A stretch of 64,000 nt of DNA from assembly GCA_944368775.1 (NCBI GenBank), contig CALVXB010000003.1:1-64000 (forward strand), given 5' to 3'. Numbering within the stretch: the first letter of the stretch is position 1; every line of letters starts with the position of its first letter. The position numbers and the translations under genes are program-made. This document shows, in pieces, positions 9,886 to 25,136 of the stretch. This DNA comes from an uncultured Clostridia bacterium. Its GTDB lineage: Bacteria; Bacillota; Clostridia; Christensenellales; Borkfalkiaceae. Under the pieces are notes generated by a model. That model searched no databases. It was given only the letters and a program-made list of their open reading frames with translations, and was not told where the DNA came from.

Positions 9886-9921
9886 CGGCTCTCCGCGCAA
9901 GCGGAGGGCCGTTATTTGTTT
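9886..9921 (+). terminator. Terminator of the lipoprotein esterase gene
   Basis: An 11-bp stem (9886-9896 with 9901-9911, one G-U pair), GCAA loop, then TTATTTGTTT. Confidence 0.85.
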
Positions 9922-10049
9922 GTGCGCTTTGTGGCGCACATTCTTCATTTTATAAATGATCATACGGCGGTGCGCCGGCGGCCTTTGCGCGGCCGCATAG
10001 TGGGGCGAAAATTGCGCAAGATAAGGGAAAATCGGGAGGGAAATTGCCG

Positions 10050-11294
10050 ATGCTGAAAAAATGTTTTTGGGCGCTGTCCGTCCTCGCCTGCATGAGTTTT
10101 GCGGCGGGCGGGTGCGCGCAGGTGCGGGCGCTGCCCGCGGCCGTCTATGCGGGCGAGGTGCAGGCCGCCGCAGAAGGGGAGCTGTCTGCCACCTGCGCGA
10201 GCGAGGTGCAGGCCGCCGCAGAAGGGGAGTTGCTCGCGCCCGGCTGCAAGGCGGCGTACGTGTGCGATTGGCGCAGCGGCACGCCCGTGTACGCGCGCGG
10301 CGAACGCGCCCATCTGCCCATCGCGAGCATGTGCAAGATCATGACCATGCTGCTCTGCTTCGAGGCGCAGGAGGCGGGCCGCCTCTCCTTCGACGAGCAG
10401 ATCGCAGTCAGCGAGCGGGCGGCGGGCATGGGCGGCTCGCAGGTATTTTTGGAGGCGGGCGGCTCGTACAGGGCGGGCGACCTGCTCGAGAGCATCTGCA
10501 TCGCATCTGCCAACGACTCGTGCGTCGCGATGGCGGAACGGCTGTGCGGCAGCGAGCGCGCCTTCGTGCAGAAGATGAACGAGCGCGCGCGAGAACTCGG
10601 GATGACGGATACCGCCTTCGCCAACTGCACCGGCCTGCCTGCGAGCGGGCAGTATTCGTGCGCGCGAGACGTCGCACTGATGCTCTCGGCGCTGCTGGCG
10701 CATGAGGAATACTTTTCGTACAGCCGCACTTGGACGGACGAGATGCGCCATCCCGAGGGCCGCGTCACCGAGATGGCGAACACCAACAAGCTGCTGCGCA
10801 GCTATGCGGGCTGCGACGGCGGCAAGACGGGCTATACGGCGGAGGCGGGCTTCTGCCTGGCCGCGACGGCGCAGCGGGGCAGTCTGCGCGCCATATCCGT
10901 CGTCATCGGCGCGCCGGACAGCAAGACGCGCTTTGCGGGGGCGGGGGAGCTGCTCGACTATATCTTCGCCAACTACACCAGCCGCGCCGTGCTCGCAGAC
11001 GAGGTGCTGTCCGCCCCCTGCGAGGTGCGCGGCGGCAGGCAAAAGTTGGTGCACGTCCGCCCCGCGCGCGCGGCCTACCTCTTCTGCGCGCAGGAGGATA
11101 CCGACGAGGTGGACTGCGTGTTTGAATTGCAGCCCGTGCGCGCGCCCGTCGCCGTCGGCGACGCCCTCGGCAGGGCGGTCATCTACAAAAACGGCGTCGA
11201 GGCGGACAGCGTGCCCCTGCTCGCCAACGAGAACGTAGACCGCTGCACCTTCCTCGATTCTCTGCGCGATCTGGCGCAAAATTGGTGCATCTGA
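10050..11294 (+). CDS. dacF: D-alanyl-D-alanine carboxypeptidase (S11 family, DacF-like)
   Basis: Penicillin-binding protein that trims the terminal D-Ala of peptidoglycan stem peptides outside the membrane. About 414 residues. The signal peptide has a Cys-containing hydrophobic core (MLKKCFWALSVLACMSFAAGG). All three active-site motifs are present: SMCK (SxxK, nucleophile Ser about residue 92), SAN in IASANDS, and KTG in GGKTGYT. A C-terminal beta domain follows. The segment EVQAAAEGEL occurs twice near residues 33-60, a recent in-frame duplication before the catalytic domain. ATG at 10050 follows GGGAGG (10034-10039). A DUF2953-like gene and gerW follow, a Clostridia sporulation neighbourhood, so a spore-cortex role like DacF is likely. 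The symbol rests on family and context. Confidence 0.85.
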   Translation: MLKKCFWALSVLACMSFAAGGCAQVRALPAAVYAGEVQAAAEGELSATCASEVQAAAEGELLAPGCKAAYVCDWRSGTPVYARGERAHLPIASMCKIMTMLLCFEAQEAGRLSFDEQIAVSERAAGMGGSQVFLEAGGSYRAGDLLESICIASANDSCVAMAERLCGSERAFVQKMNERARELGMTDTAFANCTGLPASGQYSCARDVALMLSALLAHEEYFSYSRTWTDEMRHPEGRVTEMANTNKLLRSYAGCDGGKTGYTAEAGFCLAATAQRGSLRAISVVIGAPDSKTRFAGAGELLDYIFANYTSRAVLADEVLSAPCEVRGGRQKLVHVRPARAAYLFCAQEDTDEVDCVFELQPVRAPVAVGDALGRAVIYKNGVEADSVPLLANENVDRCTFLDSLRDLAQNWCI

Positions 11295-11318
11295 CCGCCG
11301 AAATATGGGAAAAACGCG

Positions 11319-11348
11319 TTTTGCAGAGTACTATGCGTGGCATAGTAC
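11319..11348. repeat. Dispersed repeat, copy A
   Basis: TTTGCAGAGTACTATGCG is followed by TGGCATAGTAC, so this copy forms a perfect GTACTATGC / GCATAGTAC hairpin. It lies between the dacF-like gene and the next gene, directly upstream of that gene's ribosome-binding site. Related copies are at 13297, 24967 and 39741. Confidence 0.8.
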
Positions 11349-11360
11349 CGGAGGTTTGCG

Positions 11361-11924
11361 GTGGGCTGGCTGATCGCAGCCGCCGCGGCGGCCGCTCTGC
11401 TGCTCCTTCCCCTCGTCGTCAGCGTGCATCTGTACTTTGACGCCGCGCAGAAAAAGCTGTTTTTCGGCGTCTATATCCTGCGCGCGGTTAAACTGCGCGG
11501 CGGCTACGCCGCGCCCGCGCCGCGCGGCATCGCCCTGCACCTGTCGCGGCGCAGGGCGGTGCTTCTGCCGTACAGAGAGCTGTTTGCGGCGGGCAAAAAG
11601 TTCAAGCTCGCGCGCGGCTTTTCGGTCGCGGACGCCGCCTTCGTGCTGGAGGTCGGGCGGGCAGAGCAGCCCGCGCTCGCCCTCTTCGCGGCGGCTGCGG
11701 CGCGCATCGCCGCCTGCATGGGCGCGGCATACCTGCGCGCCCGCACGAAAGCGGGCGGGCTGCATACGGACGTCTTGCTGCGCGCGGGGGAGGACTGCTG
11801 CAAGGCGAGCGGGCGCATCCTCATCGCCTTCAACCTCGCCGTCCTGCTCGCGGCCGCGGCCAAGCTGTTGCTGCGCAAAATGATGCAGGGCGGCAAACAG
11901 AAGGGCGCTTCACAATCATCATAA
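11361..11924 (+). CDS. DUF2953-like membrane protein
   Basis: 187 residues. An N-terminal transmembrane helix (about 4-22) is followed by the DUF2953-type start, a hydrophilic region with SVHLYFDAAQKKLFFGVYI. A second hydrophobic segment spans about 110-125, and a third lies near the C-terminus (about 155-172). The GTG start follows GGAGG (11350-11354). The next gene is gerW after only 12 bp; DUF2953 genes commonly precede ytfJ/gerW in sporulating Firmicutes, which is the main support for the family call. Biochemical role unknown. Similarity is weak outside the first 40 residues. Confidence 0.6.
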   Translation: MGWLIAAAAAAALLLLPLVVSVHLYFDAAQKKLFFGVYILRAVKLRGGYAAPAPRGIALHLSRRRAVLLPYRELFAAGKKFKLARGFSVADAAFVLEVGRAEQPALALFAAAAARIAACMGAAYLRARTKAGGLHTDVLLRAGEDCCKASGRILIAFNLAVLLAAAAKLLLRKMMQGGKQKGASQSS

Positions 11925-11936
11925 GGAGAAAAATGT

Positions 11937-12311
11937 ATGAAGGAAAGATCGGAACAAAAGGTACACGGGCTGGTCGACAGCTCGATGCAGAACCTCGGCG
12001 AGCTGGTCGACGTCGACCACGTCATCGGCGCGCCCATCGTTACGGCGAGCGGGTTTCAGGTGATCCCCGTCTCGCGGGTGACCGTCGGCTACCTCGCGGG
12101 CGGGGGCGACCTCGGCGAGACCAAGGTCGTCAAAGAGGGGGAGAGCGTCCCCTTCGCGGGCGGCAGCGGCGTCGTCGTCTCCTTAAAGCCTGCGGGTTTT
12201 ATCGTCGACGAGGGCAAGGGTTGCCGCTATATCCGCGCGGGCGAGGACCCGCTCGACAACCTCATCGACAAGGCGTCCGAGTGGATGGGCGCGCTCTCCG
12301 GCCGCGACTGA
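11937..12311 (+). CDS. gerW: GerW (YtfJ) family spore protein
   Basis: 124 residues. The family core is clear: N-terminal LVDSSMQNLGELVDVDHVIG, then TASGFQVIPVSRVTVGY, a Gly-rich stretch GYLAGGGD, and the C-terminal GSGVVVSLKPAGFIV. GerW/YtfJ is a forespore protein in Bacillus that affects [11 protein letters not shown]; its mechanism is not known. RBS AAGGAG. It is the last gene of the dacF-like/DUF2953/gerW cluster. The typical spmA-spmB genes between gerW and rluB in other genomes are absent here. Confidence 0.9.
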   Translation: MKERSEQKVHGLVDSSMQNLGELVDVDHVIGAPIVTASGFQVIPVSRVTVGYLAGGGDLGETKVVKEGESVPFAGGSGVVVSLKPAGFIVDEGKGCRYIRAGEDPLDNLIDKASEWMGALSGRD

Positions 12312-12374
12312 CGCCCCGCAGGCGGCGGCTTTGCCCGCCCTGCGCGAAATTTACAGATTTTCCTCGCGAAACAG

Positions 12375-12403
12375 TTGCTTTTTTGCCGAAAAATCGTTAG
12401 TAT
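12375..12403 (+). promoter_or_regulatory. Promoter of rluB
   Basis: TTGCTT (12375-12380) and TAGTAT (12398-12403) with a 17-bp spacer, 67 bp before the ATG. Confidence 0.7.
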
Positions 12404-12469
12404 AGAGAGTATGAACGAGGGCGCTTTCGCCGCCATGTGCGAGACCGCCGAAAAGTACCGAGGATAACA

Positions 12470-13171
12470 ATGAGGATCAACAAATACCTCGCGGAGAGCG
12501 GCGTCGCCAGCCGCCGCGCCTGCGACAAGCTGATCGCGGACGGCCGCGTCAAAGTCAACGGCAAGCCCGCGTCGCTGGGCGAGGACGTCGCCGACGGAGA
12601 CGAAGTGACCGTCGACGGCAAGCCCGTGCAACGCCGCACCGCGCACAGTTACTACCTGATGAACAAGCCCAAGGGGTACGTCTGCACCGTCAAAGACGAC
12701 AAAGACCGCAAGACGGTCATGCAGCTTCTCCCCGCCGGGGTGGGCCGCCTCTTTCCGGTCGGCCGCCTCGACTACGACACCGAGGGGATGCTGCTCTTTA
12801 CCGACGACGGCGACCTCGCCTTCCGCCTCACCCATCCCAAAAACGAGATCGAAAAGACCTACCTCGTCAAGATCGAGGGCGGCATCACCGACGTCGAGCT
12901 CGGCCGCCTGTGTTCGGGCGTCGAGCTGGACGGCAAGCTGACGGGCAAGAGTCGCATCCGCGTCGTCGCGGCGGACAAGCGCTTCACCAAGCTGCACGTC
13001 ACCATCCACGAGGGGCGCAACCGCCAGGTGCGCCGTATGTTCGAGGCGGTCGGCAAGCACGTCGTCTTTTTGAAGCGCATCAAGATCGGCGACATGGGCC
13101 TCGGCTCGCTCGAGCGCGGCGCCGTGCGCAAGCTGACGGCAGAGGAGATCTTTTACCTGACCAACCTGTAA
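12470..13171 (+). CDS. rluB: 23S rRNA pseudouridine synthase, RluB/RsuA family
   Basis: 233 residues. N-terminal S4 RNA-binding domain (MRINKYLAESGVASRRACDK onward, 1-60), then the RsuA-type catalytic domain. The catalytic Asp lies in GRLDYDTEGMLLFTDDG (about residues 102-118), and GRNRQVRRMF (about 183-192) is the family RNA-contact motif. Modifies a uridine in the peptidyl-transferase region of 23S rRNA if it is RluB proper; RsuA and RluE/F relatives share these motifs. An in-frame upstream extension exists, but the family start is the ATG at 12470. Confidence 0.9.
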   Translation: MRINKYLAESGVASRRACDKLIADGRVKVNGKPASLGEDVADGDEVTVDGKPVQRRTAHSYYLMNKPKGYVCTVKDDKDRKTVMQLLPAGVGRLFPVGRLDYDTEGMLLFTDDGDLAFRLTHPKNEIEKTYLVKIEGGITDVELGRLCSGVELDGKLTGKSRIRVVAADKRFTKLHVTIHEGRNRQVRRMFEAVGKHVVFLKRIKIGDMGLGSLERGAVRKLTAEEIFYLTNL

Positions 13172-13204
13172 GCTCATCCCACCAAAAGCGTGCCGAAATA
13201 GGGG

Positions 13205-13240
13205 CGCCGCCGCGGCAAAGCCGCGGCGGCGTTCTTTTTA
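13205..13240 (+). terminator. Terminator of rluB
   Basis: A perfect 12-bp GC stem (13205-13216 with 13220-13231), AAA loop, then TTCTTTTTA. Confidence 0.92.
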
Positions 13241-13296
13241 CCGGTTTTCCGTTCTTTTTTTTTGAAAATTGCGCCCGAAATGCAAAAAATTCGCCC

Positions 13297-13324
13297 TTTG
13301 CAGAGTACTATGCGCGGCATACAT
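13297..13324. repeat. Dispersed repeat, copy B
   Basis: TTTGCAGAGTACTATGCG followed by CGGCATACAT. It lies between the convergent rluB and radA and runs directly into a small hairpin with a T-run at 13325-13348. Confidence 0.8.
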
Positions 13325-13348
13325 CGCCGCTTCCGCGGCGCTTTTTTG
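13325..13348 (+). terminator. Short hairpin with T-run
   Basis: CGCCGC (13325-13330), TTCC loop, GCGGCG (13335-13340), then CTTTTTT. Plus-strand orientation, so it may be a back-up terminator for rluB; it may also be the altered 3' half of repeat copy B. Confidence 0.6.
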
Positions 13349-13379
13349 GACAGGCACGCGCGCGGCCGCCGTGCGCCTT

Positions 13380-14768
13380 TTAATCGTCTGCGCGCTCTTC
13401 GGGCGGGAACAGCTTGCGCAGCATATTGCCGACGTACTGCACGGGGACGAGTTCGATCTTGTCCTCGAATTTTTTGACGCTCTTAAAGTTTTTGGCGGGG
13501 AAGAGCACCCGCTTGAAGCCCATTTTGACGCACTCGTTGACCCGCTTTTCGGCGAAGGTCACGCCGCGCACCTCGCCGGTCAGGCCCACCTCTCCGAACG
13601 CGGCGGTGTACTTGTCGATGGGGCGGTTTTTGTGCCCGCTCGCGAGCGCCGCGCAGATGGCGAGGTCGACGGCGGGCTCGTTGAGGCGGATGCCGCCCAT
13701 CGCGTTGAGGTAGACGTCGAGGTTGTAAAAGGGGAGGCCGCACCGCTTTTCGAGCACGGCGATGAGCAGGGCGAGCTTGTTGTAGTCGACGCCCAGCGGC
13801 ATGCGGCGGGGCAGGCCGAAGGCCGTCTTTGCCGTCAGCGTCTGGATCTCGACCATCATGCAGCGGTTGCCCGTCTCGGCGGGGGTCACGCAGCTGCCCG
13901 CGGCCTCGCCGCGGCTCTCGGAGAGGAAGATGCCCGCATAGTCTGAGACGCCATAGATGCCCTCGCCCGTCATCTCGAACACGCCCACCTCCTGCACCGA
14001 GCCGAAGCGGTTTTTGTACGCGCGCAGGATCTTGAAGTTCTCCTCCCGTTCCCCTTCAAAGTAGAGTACGGTGTCCATGATGTGCTCGAGCACCTTCGGC
14101 CCGGCGAGCGCGCCCTCCTTGGTGACGTGTCCGACGATGAAAAAGGTGATGCCGCGGCTCTTGGCGATGCGCTGCAGCTTGCCCGCGCACTCGCGCACCT
14201 GCGCCACCGACCCTGCCGCAGACGACAGCGCGCTCGTGTACACCGCCTGGATGGAGTCGATCACGACGAATTTTTCCTCCTCGATCGCCTCCTCGATGTC
14301 CTCCATGCACGTCTCGTTGAGCAGCAGCAGGTTGTCCGAATCCAACTTCAAACGCGCGCAGCGCATCTTCACCTGCGAGCAGCTCTCCTCGGCGGAGACG
14401 TACAGCACTTTATGCGCGCGCGACAGGTGCGCGGAGACCTCCGTCAAAAGGGTGCTCTTGCCGATGCCCGGGTCGCCGCCGATGAGCACGAGCGAGCCGG
14501 GCACGATGCCCCCGCCCAGCACGGTGTCCAGCTCGGCGATGCCCGAGGATATTCGTTCGAAGCGCTCCTCCCTGACCTGCGAGAGGGGCACCGGCCGCCG
14601 CGCGTACGCCGAGCGCTCCCGCTTTTCCTTTTTGGGCGGGGCGGAGGCGGCCTCGTCGATCTCTTCGACGAGGGTGCCGAACTTGCCGCAGGCGGGGCAG
14701 CGCCCCAGCCATTGCGGGCTCTTTGCCCCGCATTCGGAGCATACGTAGACCGATCTTGTCTTTGCCAT
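13380..14768 (-). CDS. radA: DNA repair protein RadA
   Basis: 462 residues, normal length. It drives branch migration of recombination intermediates. Seen: C4 zinc finger (CSECG...CPACG, about 9-29), RecA-type ATPase with Walker A GGDPGIGKSTLL (about 94-105), the family motif KNRFGSVQEVGVFEM (about 250-264), and a C-terminal Lon-protease-like domain containing PLGVDYNKLALL and AFGEVGLTGEVRGV. The start at MAKTRSVYVC is supported by GGAGAGG upstream; a 7-residue longer form lacks family support. Downstream of ispDF, probably in the same operon (17-bp gap). Confidence 0.96.
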   Translation of the reverse strand: MAKTRSVYVCSECGAKSPQWLGRCPACGKFGTLVEEIDEAASAPPKKEKRERSAYARRPVPLSQVREERFERISSGIAELDTVLGGGIVPGSLVLIGGDPGIGKSTLLTEVSAHLSRAHKVLYVSAEESCSQVKMRCARLKLDSDNLLLLNETCMEDIEEAIEEEKFVVIDSIQAVYTSALSSAAGSVAQVRECAGKLQRIAKSRGITFFIVGHVTKEGALAGPKVLEHIMDTVLYFEGEREENFKILRAYKNRFGSVQEVGVFEMTGEGIYGVSDYAGIFLSESRGEAAGSCVTPAETGNRCMMVEIQTLTAKTAFGLPRRMPLGVDYNKLALLIAVLEKRCGLPFYNLDVYLNAMGGIRLNEPAVDLAICAALASGHKNRPIDKYTAAFGEVGLTGEVRGVTFAEKRVNECVKMGFKRVLFPAKNFKSVKKFEDKIELVPVQYVGNMLRKLFPPEERADD

Positions 14769-14785
14769 AAGTCGCCTCTCCTGCC

Positions 14786-15925
14786 TCATGCGCCGCCGCG
14801 CAGCAGCACGTTCGCGATGGCCGTGATGCCCTCGCCGCGGCCGATATAGCCCAGCCCCTCGTTGGTGCCCGCCGCGATGCCGACGGCATTTTCCTGAATT
14901 TGCAGCGCGTCCGCGATGTTTCGCTTCATCTGCGCGATGTGCGGCGCGAGTTTGGGGCGCTCGGCGACGACGGATGCCGACACGTTGCAGGCCTTCCAGC
15001 CTTCTCTTTCAACGATCGCGCGCACTTCTTTGAGCAGCGCGAGGCTGTCCGCGCCCGCGTACTGCGGATCGGTATCGGGGAAGTAGTGCCCGATGTCGGG
15101 CAGCCCCGCCGCCGAGAGCAGCGCGTCCGTCACGGCGTGGCAGAGCGCGTCGCCGTCGCTGTGCGCGCGCAGCCCCCGCTCGTGCGGGATGCGCACGCCG
15201 CCCAGCACGATATGATCGCCCGCGCAGAAGGCGTGCGTGTCCACGCCGATGCCCGTGCGCGTCTCGTCCATGATAAAGTCCTCCGCAAAGGTGAGTTTTT
15301 TGTTGCGCGCCTCCCCCGCGAACAGGCGGGGCGGGGCTACATATTTTGCGTACACGCCCGCGTCGTCGGTGAAGTTGTCCCCCGGGGCGATCTTGCGGTA
15401 CGCCTCCAGCAGCGCGGGGAAGGCGAATCCCTGCGGCGTCTGCACGGTGAACAATCCCTCGCGCGGCACGCTCTCCGCGATGAACCCGCACTGCGCGCGC
15501 ACGGCGGTGTCGGTGCAGGGGAGGGCGCACACGGCGCTGCCGAACTGCCGCACCGTTTCGATGCAGCCGTCGATGAGCCGCCTGCCGACGAAGGGCCGCG
15601 CCGCATCGTGGATGAGCACATAGTCGGGCGGGCAGGGGAGTGCGGCGAGCGCCTCGAGCGCGTTTTTTACCGACTGCGTGCGCGTCTCGCCGCCGGGCAC
15701 GAAGATGACGCCGTTCAGCCCCGCCGTCTCCCGCGCGGCGGCCGCGCGGTCGGCTTCGGCCACGCACACGGCGACGGTGCCGATCAGCGGGTGAAGGGCA
15801 AACGCGGACGCCGAGCGCCGCAGCGCGCTCGCCCCGCCGAAGGGGCGCAGCACCTTGTTTTCCGCGAACCCCGCGCGCGCGCCGACGCCCGCGGCGGGGA
15901 GTACGGCCGCAAAGCGCGCGCTCAT
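14786..15925 (-). CDS. ispDF: Bifunctional IspD/IspF (MEP pathway)
   Basis: 379 residues, a fusion of the MEP cytidylyltransferase (about 1-220) and MECDP synthase (about 223-379), two non-consecutive steps of isoprenoid precursor synthesis. IspD part: nucleotide loop PAAGVGARAGFAENKVL, IHDAARPFV (about 105-113) and the later VQTPQGF. The usual PKQ of the loop reads ENK, as in some Clostridia. IspF part: GIGVDTHAF (metal-binding Asp/His), LRAHSDGDALCHAVTDALL, HYFPDTDPQYAGADS and a C-terminal EGLGYIGRGEGITAIA. The start overlaps the rqcP stop (ATGA). IspE is not in this window. Confidence 0.95.
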   Translation of the reverse strand: MSARFAAVLPAAGVGARAGFAENKVLRPFGGASALRRSASAFALHPLIGTVAVCVAEADRAAAARETAGLNGVIFVPGGETRTQSVKNALEALAALPCPPDYVLIHDAARPFVGRRLIDGCIETVRQFGSAVCALPCTDTAVRAQCGFIAESVPREGLFTVQTPQGFAFPALLEAYRKIAPGDNFTDDAGVYAKYVAPPRLFAGEARNKKLTFAEDFIMDETRTGIGVDTHAFCAGDHIVLGGVRIPHERGLRAHSDGDALCHAVTDALLSAAGLPDIGHYFPDTDPQYAGADSLALLKEVRAIVEREGWKACNVSASVVAERPKLAPHIAQMKRNIADALQIQENAVGIAAGTNEGLGYIGRGEGITAIANVLLRGGA

Positions 15926-16179
15926 GCCTCGCCCGGCGAGGCGACGATCTCGTACAGCGAGGGCGCCTCGTCCTTTTTGACCGTCTCCTTCAGCCCGAGC
16001 ACGCGGAATTTCAGGCTGCCCGCCGCGAAGGCGAGCTCGACCACGTCGCCCACCTTCAGCTGGTAGGCGGGCTTGACTTCCCGCCCGTTCACGCTCACCT
16101 TGCCCGCCTTACAGGCGTCGCCGGCGACGGTGCGGCGCTTGAGGATGCGCGACACCTTCAAAAATTTATCGATGCGCAA
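15922..16179 (-). CDS. rqcP: RqcP, S4-domain ribosome-quality-control factor
   Basis: 85 residues, essentially one S4 domain: LRIDKFLKVSRILKRRTVA, then GKVSVNGREVKPAYQLKVGD. The length and sequence fit RqcP (YabO), which works with RqcH to add alanine tails to stalled peptides on 50S subunits. I place the start at TTG (16179-16177) because GGGAGG lies 8 nt before it on the minus strand; the upstream in-frame ATG lacks an RBS and would add a non-conserved extension. The stop overlaps the ispDF start. The partner rqcH is at 39.8-41.5 kb. Confidence 0.88.
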   Translation of the reverse strand: MRIDKFLKVSRILKRRTVAGDACKAGKVSVNGREVKPAYQLKVGDVVELAFAAGSLKFRVLGLKETVKKDEAPSLYEIVASPGEA

Positions 16180-16309
16180 AAGTATGACCTCCCGGCCGCC
16201 GCGGTGCAAAAACCGGCCGCCGTGCGCGGGCGGCCGTGAACGTTTCTGTCGAACGGGCGGCGATTTTGTTTTTTTTGAAAAAATTTCGCGGCTGCGGCCG
16301 CAAAATAAG

Positions 16310-16338
16310 TTGACAATTTGTTGGAAATTTAATATAAT
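16310..16338 (+). promoter_or_regulatory. Sigma-A promoter of rpoBC
   Basis: Perfect TTGACA (16310-16315) and TATAAT (16333-16338) with a 17-bp spacer. Transcription would start near 16345, giving a leader of about 270 nt. No clear promoter for the minus-strand rqcP was found in 16180-16309. Confidence 0.95.
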
Positions 16339-16344
16339 GTCGAA

Positions 16345-16614
16345 CTGTATCTATTATGGAGTATAATGTGCATTTTGTCCGTTTTTCCCTTTTTTGAGCG
16401 AAAAACGCGCCGCGCCGAACGCCCGTTTCTATAATATGGAAAGGGGAAGGCGGGCGGGGAGCCCTGCACCCGACGGCAACATTATACCGCAAAACTCCGG
16501 AGTTGTAAAGAGGCGGAGGATAAATGAGCGAAAAAATTTTTTCGCGTCTGCCGAACGTTCGCCGAGGTGTTTCGCGTACCGGGAAATCGAAAATAATTTA
16601 GGAGCGTGTGTTTG
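16345..16614 (+). promoter_or_regulatory. Long 5' leader of rpoB
   Basis: About 270 nt between the promoter and the rpoB start. It contains a T-rich stretch (TTTTTCCCTTTTTT, about 16380-16393), GC-rich potential pairing around 16450-16490, and a 25-codon ORF with its own RBS. rplJ-rplL, which normally precede rpoB and carry autogenous control, are not here, so the leader is a candidate control site for RNA polymerase synthesis. Confidence 0.6.
16524..16601 (+). CDS. Putative 25-residue leader peptide upstream of rpoB
   Basis: The ATG at 16524 follows GGAGG (16515-16519) at good spacing. The ORF encodes 25 residues, starting [12 protein letters not shown] and ending GKSKII, basic overall with several Arg and Lys. 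Its TAG stop (16599-16601) lies inside the AGGAG (16600-16604) used for rpoB, so ribosomes ending here would sit on the rpoB RBS, which suggests translational coupling or attenuation. Not a family I recognise. Translation is inferred only from the RBS and position. Confidence 0.55.
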   Translation: MSEKIFSRLPNVRRGVSRTGKSKII

Positions 16615-20664
<4,050 letters not shown>

Positions 20665-20679
20665 AGCGGGAGGTATTGT

Positions 20680-24462
<3,783 letters not shown>

Positions 24463-24477
24463 GCCAAAGCAAAGACG

Positions 24478-24506
24478 GAGCCTGCCCCGCGCGGGGCAGG
24501 CTCTTT
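24478..24506 (+). terminator. Hairpin after rpoC
   Basis: GGAGCCTGCCCC and GGGGCAGGCTCT pair around a GCGC loop. The T-run is only TTT, so read-through into the Nudix gene is possible. Confidence 0.6.
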
Positions 24507-24533
24507 GCGCGCCGTCGGCGCAAAGGAGCAAGC

Positions 24534-24941
24534 ATGAAAAAGCATCTGCAGGTGGTCGCCGCCGTCGTCGTGCGGGAGGGGAAGGTGCTCGCCGCAAAGC
24601 GGGGCGACAGCCGCTACGCCTACGTCGCCCACAAGTACGAGTTCGTCGGCGGCAAGGTGGAGGCGGGCGAGACGGACGAGCAGGCCCTCGCGCGGGAACT
24701 CGCCGAAGAGCTGCGCGTCCGCGCCCGCGTGTGCGCGCCGTTTGCTTTCGTCACGCACGAGTACCCCGACTTCATCGTCACTCTGCGCACCTACCGCTGC
24801 GAATTTTTGTCCGATTTTTGCAACACCGAGCACGAGTCGCTCGAGTGGATGCCCCTTTCCGCGCTCGACCCCGCCGCCTGGGCGCCCGCCGACGCGCCCG
24901 TCGTCGAAAAGCTAAAATTTGAGGCCGAGTCCGCAAAATAG
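24534..24941 (+). CDS. Nudix hydrolase (MutT/8-oxo-dGTP diphosphatase-like)
   Basis: 135 residues. The Nudix box is complete: GGKVEAGETDEQ followed by ALARELAEEL (about 38-59), fitting GX5EX7REUXEE. The N-terminal strand LQVVAAVVVREGKVLAAKR and the internal YEFVGGK are typical of MutT/(d)CTP pyrophosphatase-like proteins that remove oxidised or non-canonical nucleotides. The substrate cannot be told from sequence. RBS AAGGAG; it sits 71 bp after rpoC and may be expressed by read-through. Confidence 0.88.
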   Translation: MKKHLQVVAAVVVREGKVLAAKRGDSRYAYVAHKYEFVGGKVEAGETDEQALARELAEELRVRARVCAPFAFVTHEYPDFIVTLRTYRCEFLSDFCNTEHESLEWMPLSALDPAAWAPADAPVVEKLKFEAESAK

Positions 24942-24966
24942 GCGAATACATTGCGTTTTTCGCGCG

Positions 24967-25003
24967 TTTGCACAGTACTATGCGTGACATAGATCGCTGC
25001 AAA
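24967..25003. repeat. Dispersed repeat, copy C
   Basis: TTTGCACAGTACTATGCG, then TGACATAGATCGC, then TGCAAA. The ends TTTGCA and TGCAAA are complementary, so the unit is a 37-bp imperfect palindrome. It follows the Nudix gene. Confidence 0.8.
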
Positions 25004-25136
25004 TGCGCGGCGCATAAAAAGCGCGCCGCTGCGCAAACTCTTTGCATGAAGAAGAGGTCAATGCCCGCAGGCGAATTTAAGTCGCGCGACGAGCGCGAAA
25101 GCTGCATCCCCGCCTTTGTTCCCGCGGAGGAGCGCC

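Noticed and set aside
10004..10013. GGCGAAAATT resembling a sigma-F/sigma-G -10 before the dacF-like gene
   Set aside because: No -35 element at the proper spacing; sporulation control is plausible but not shown.
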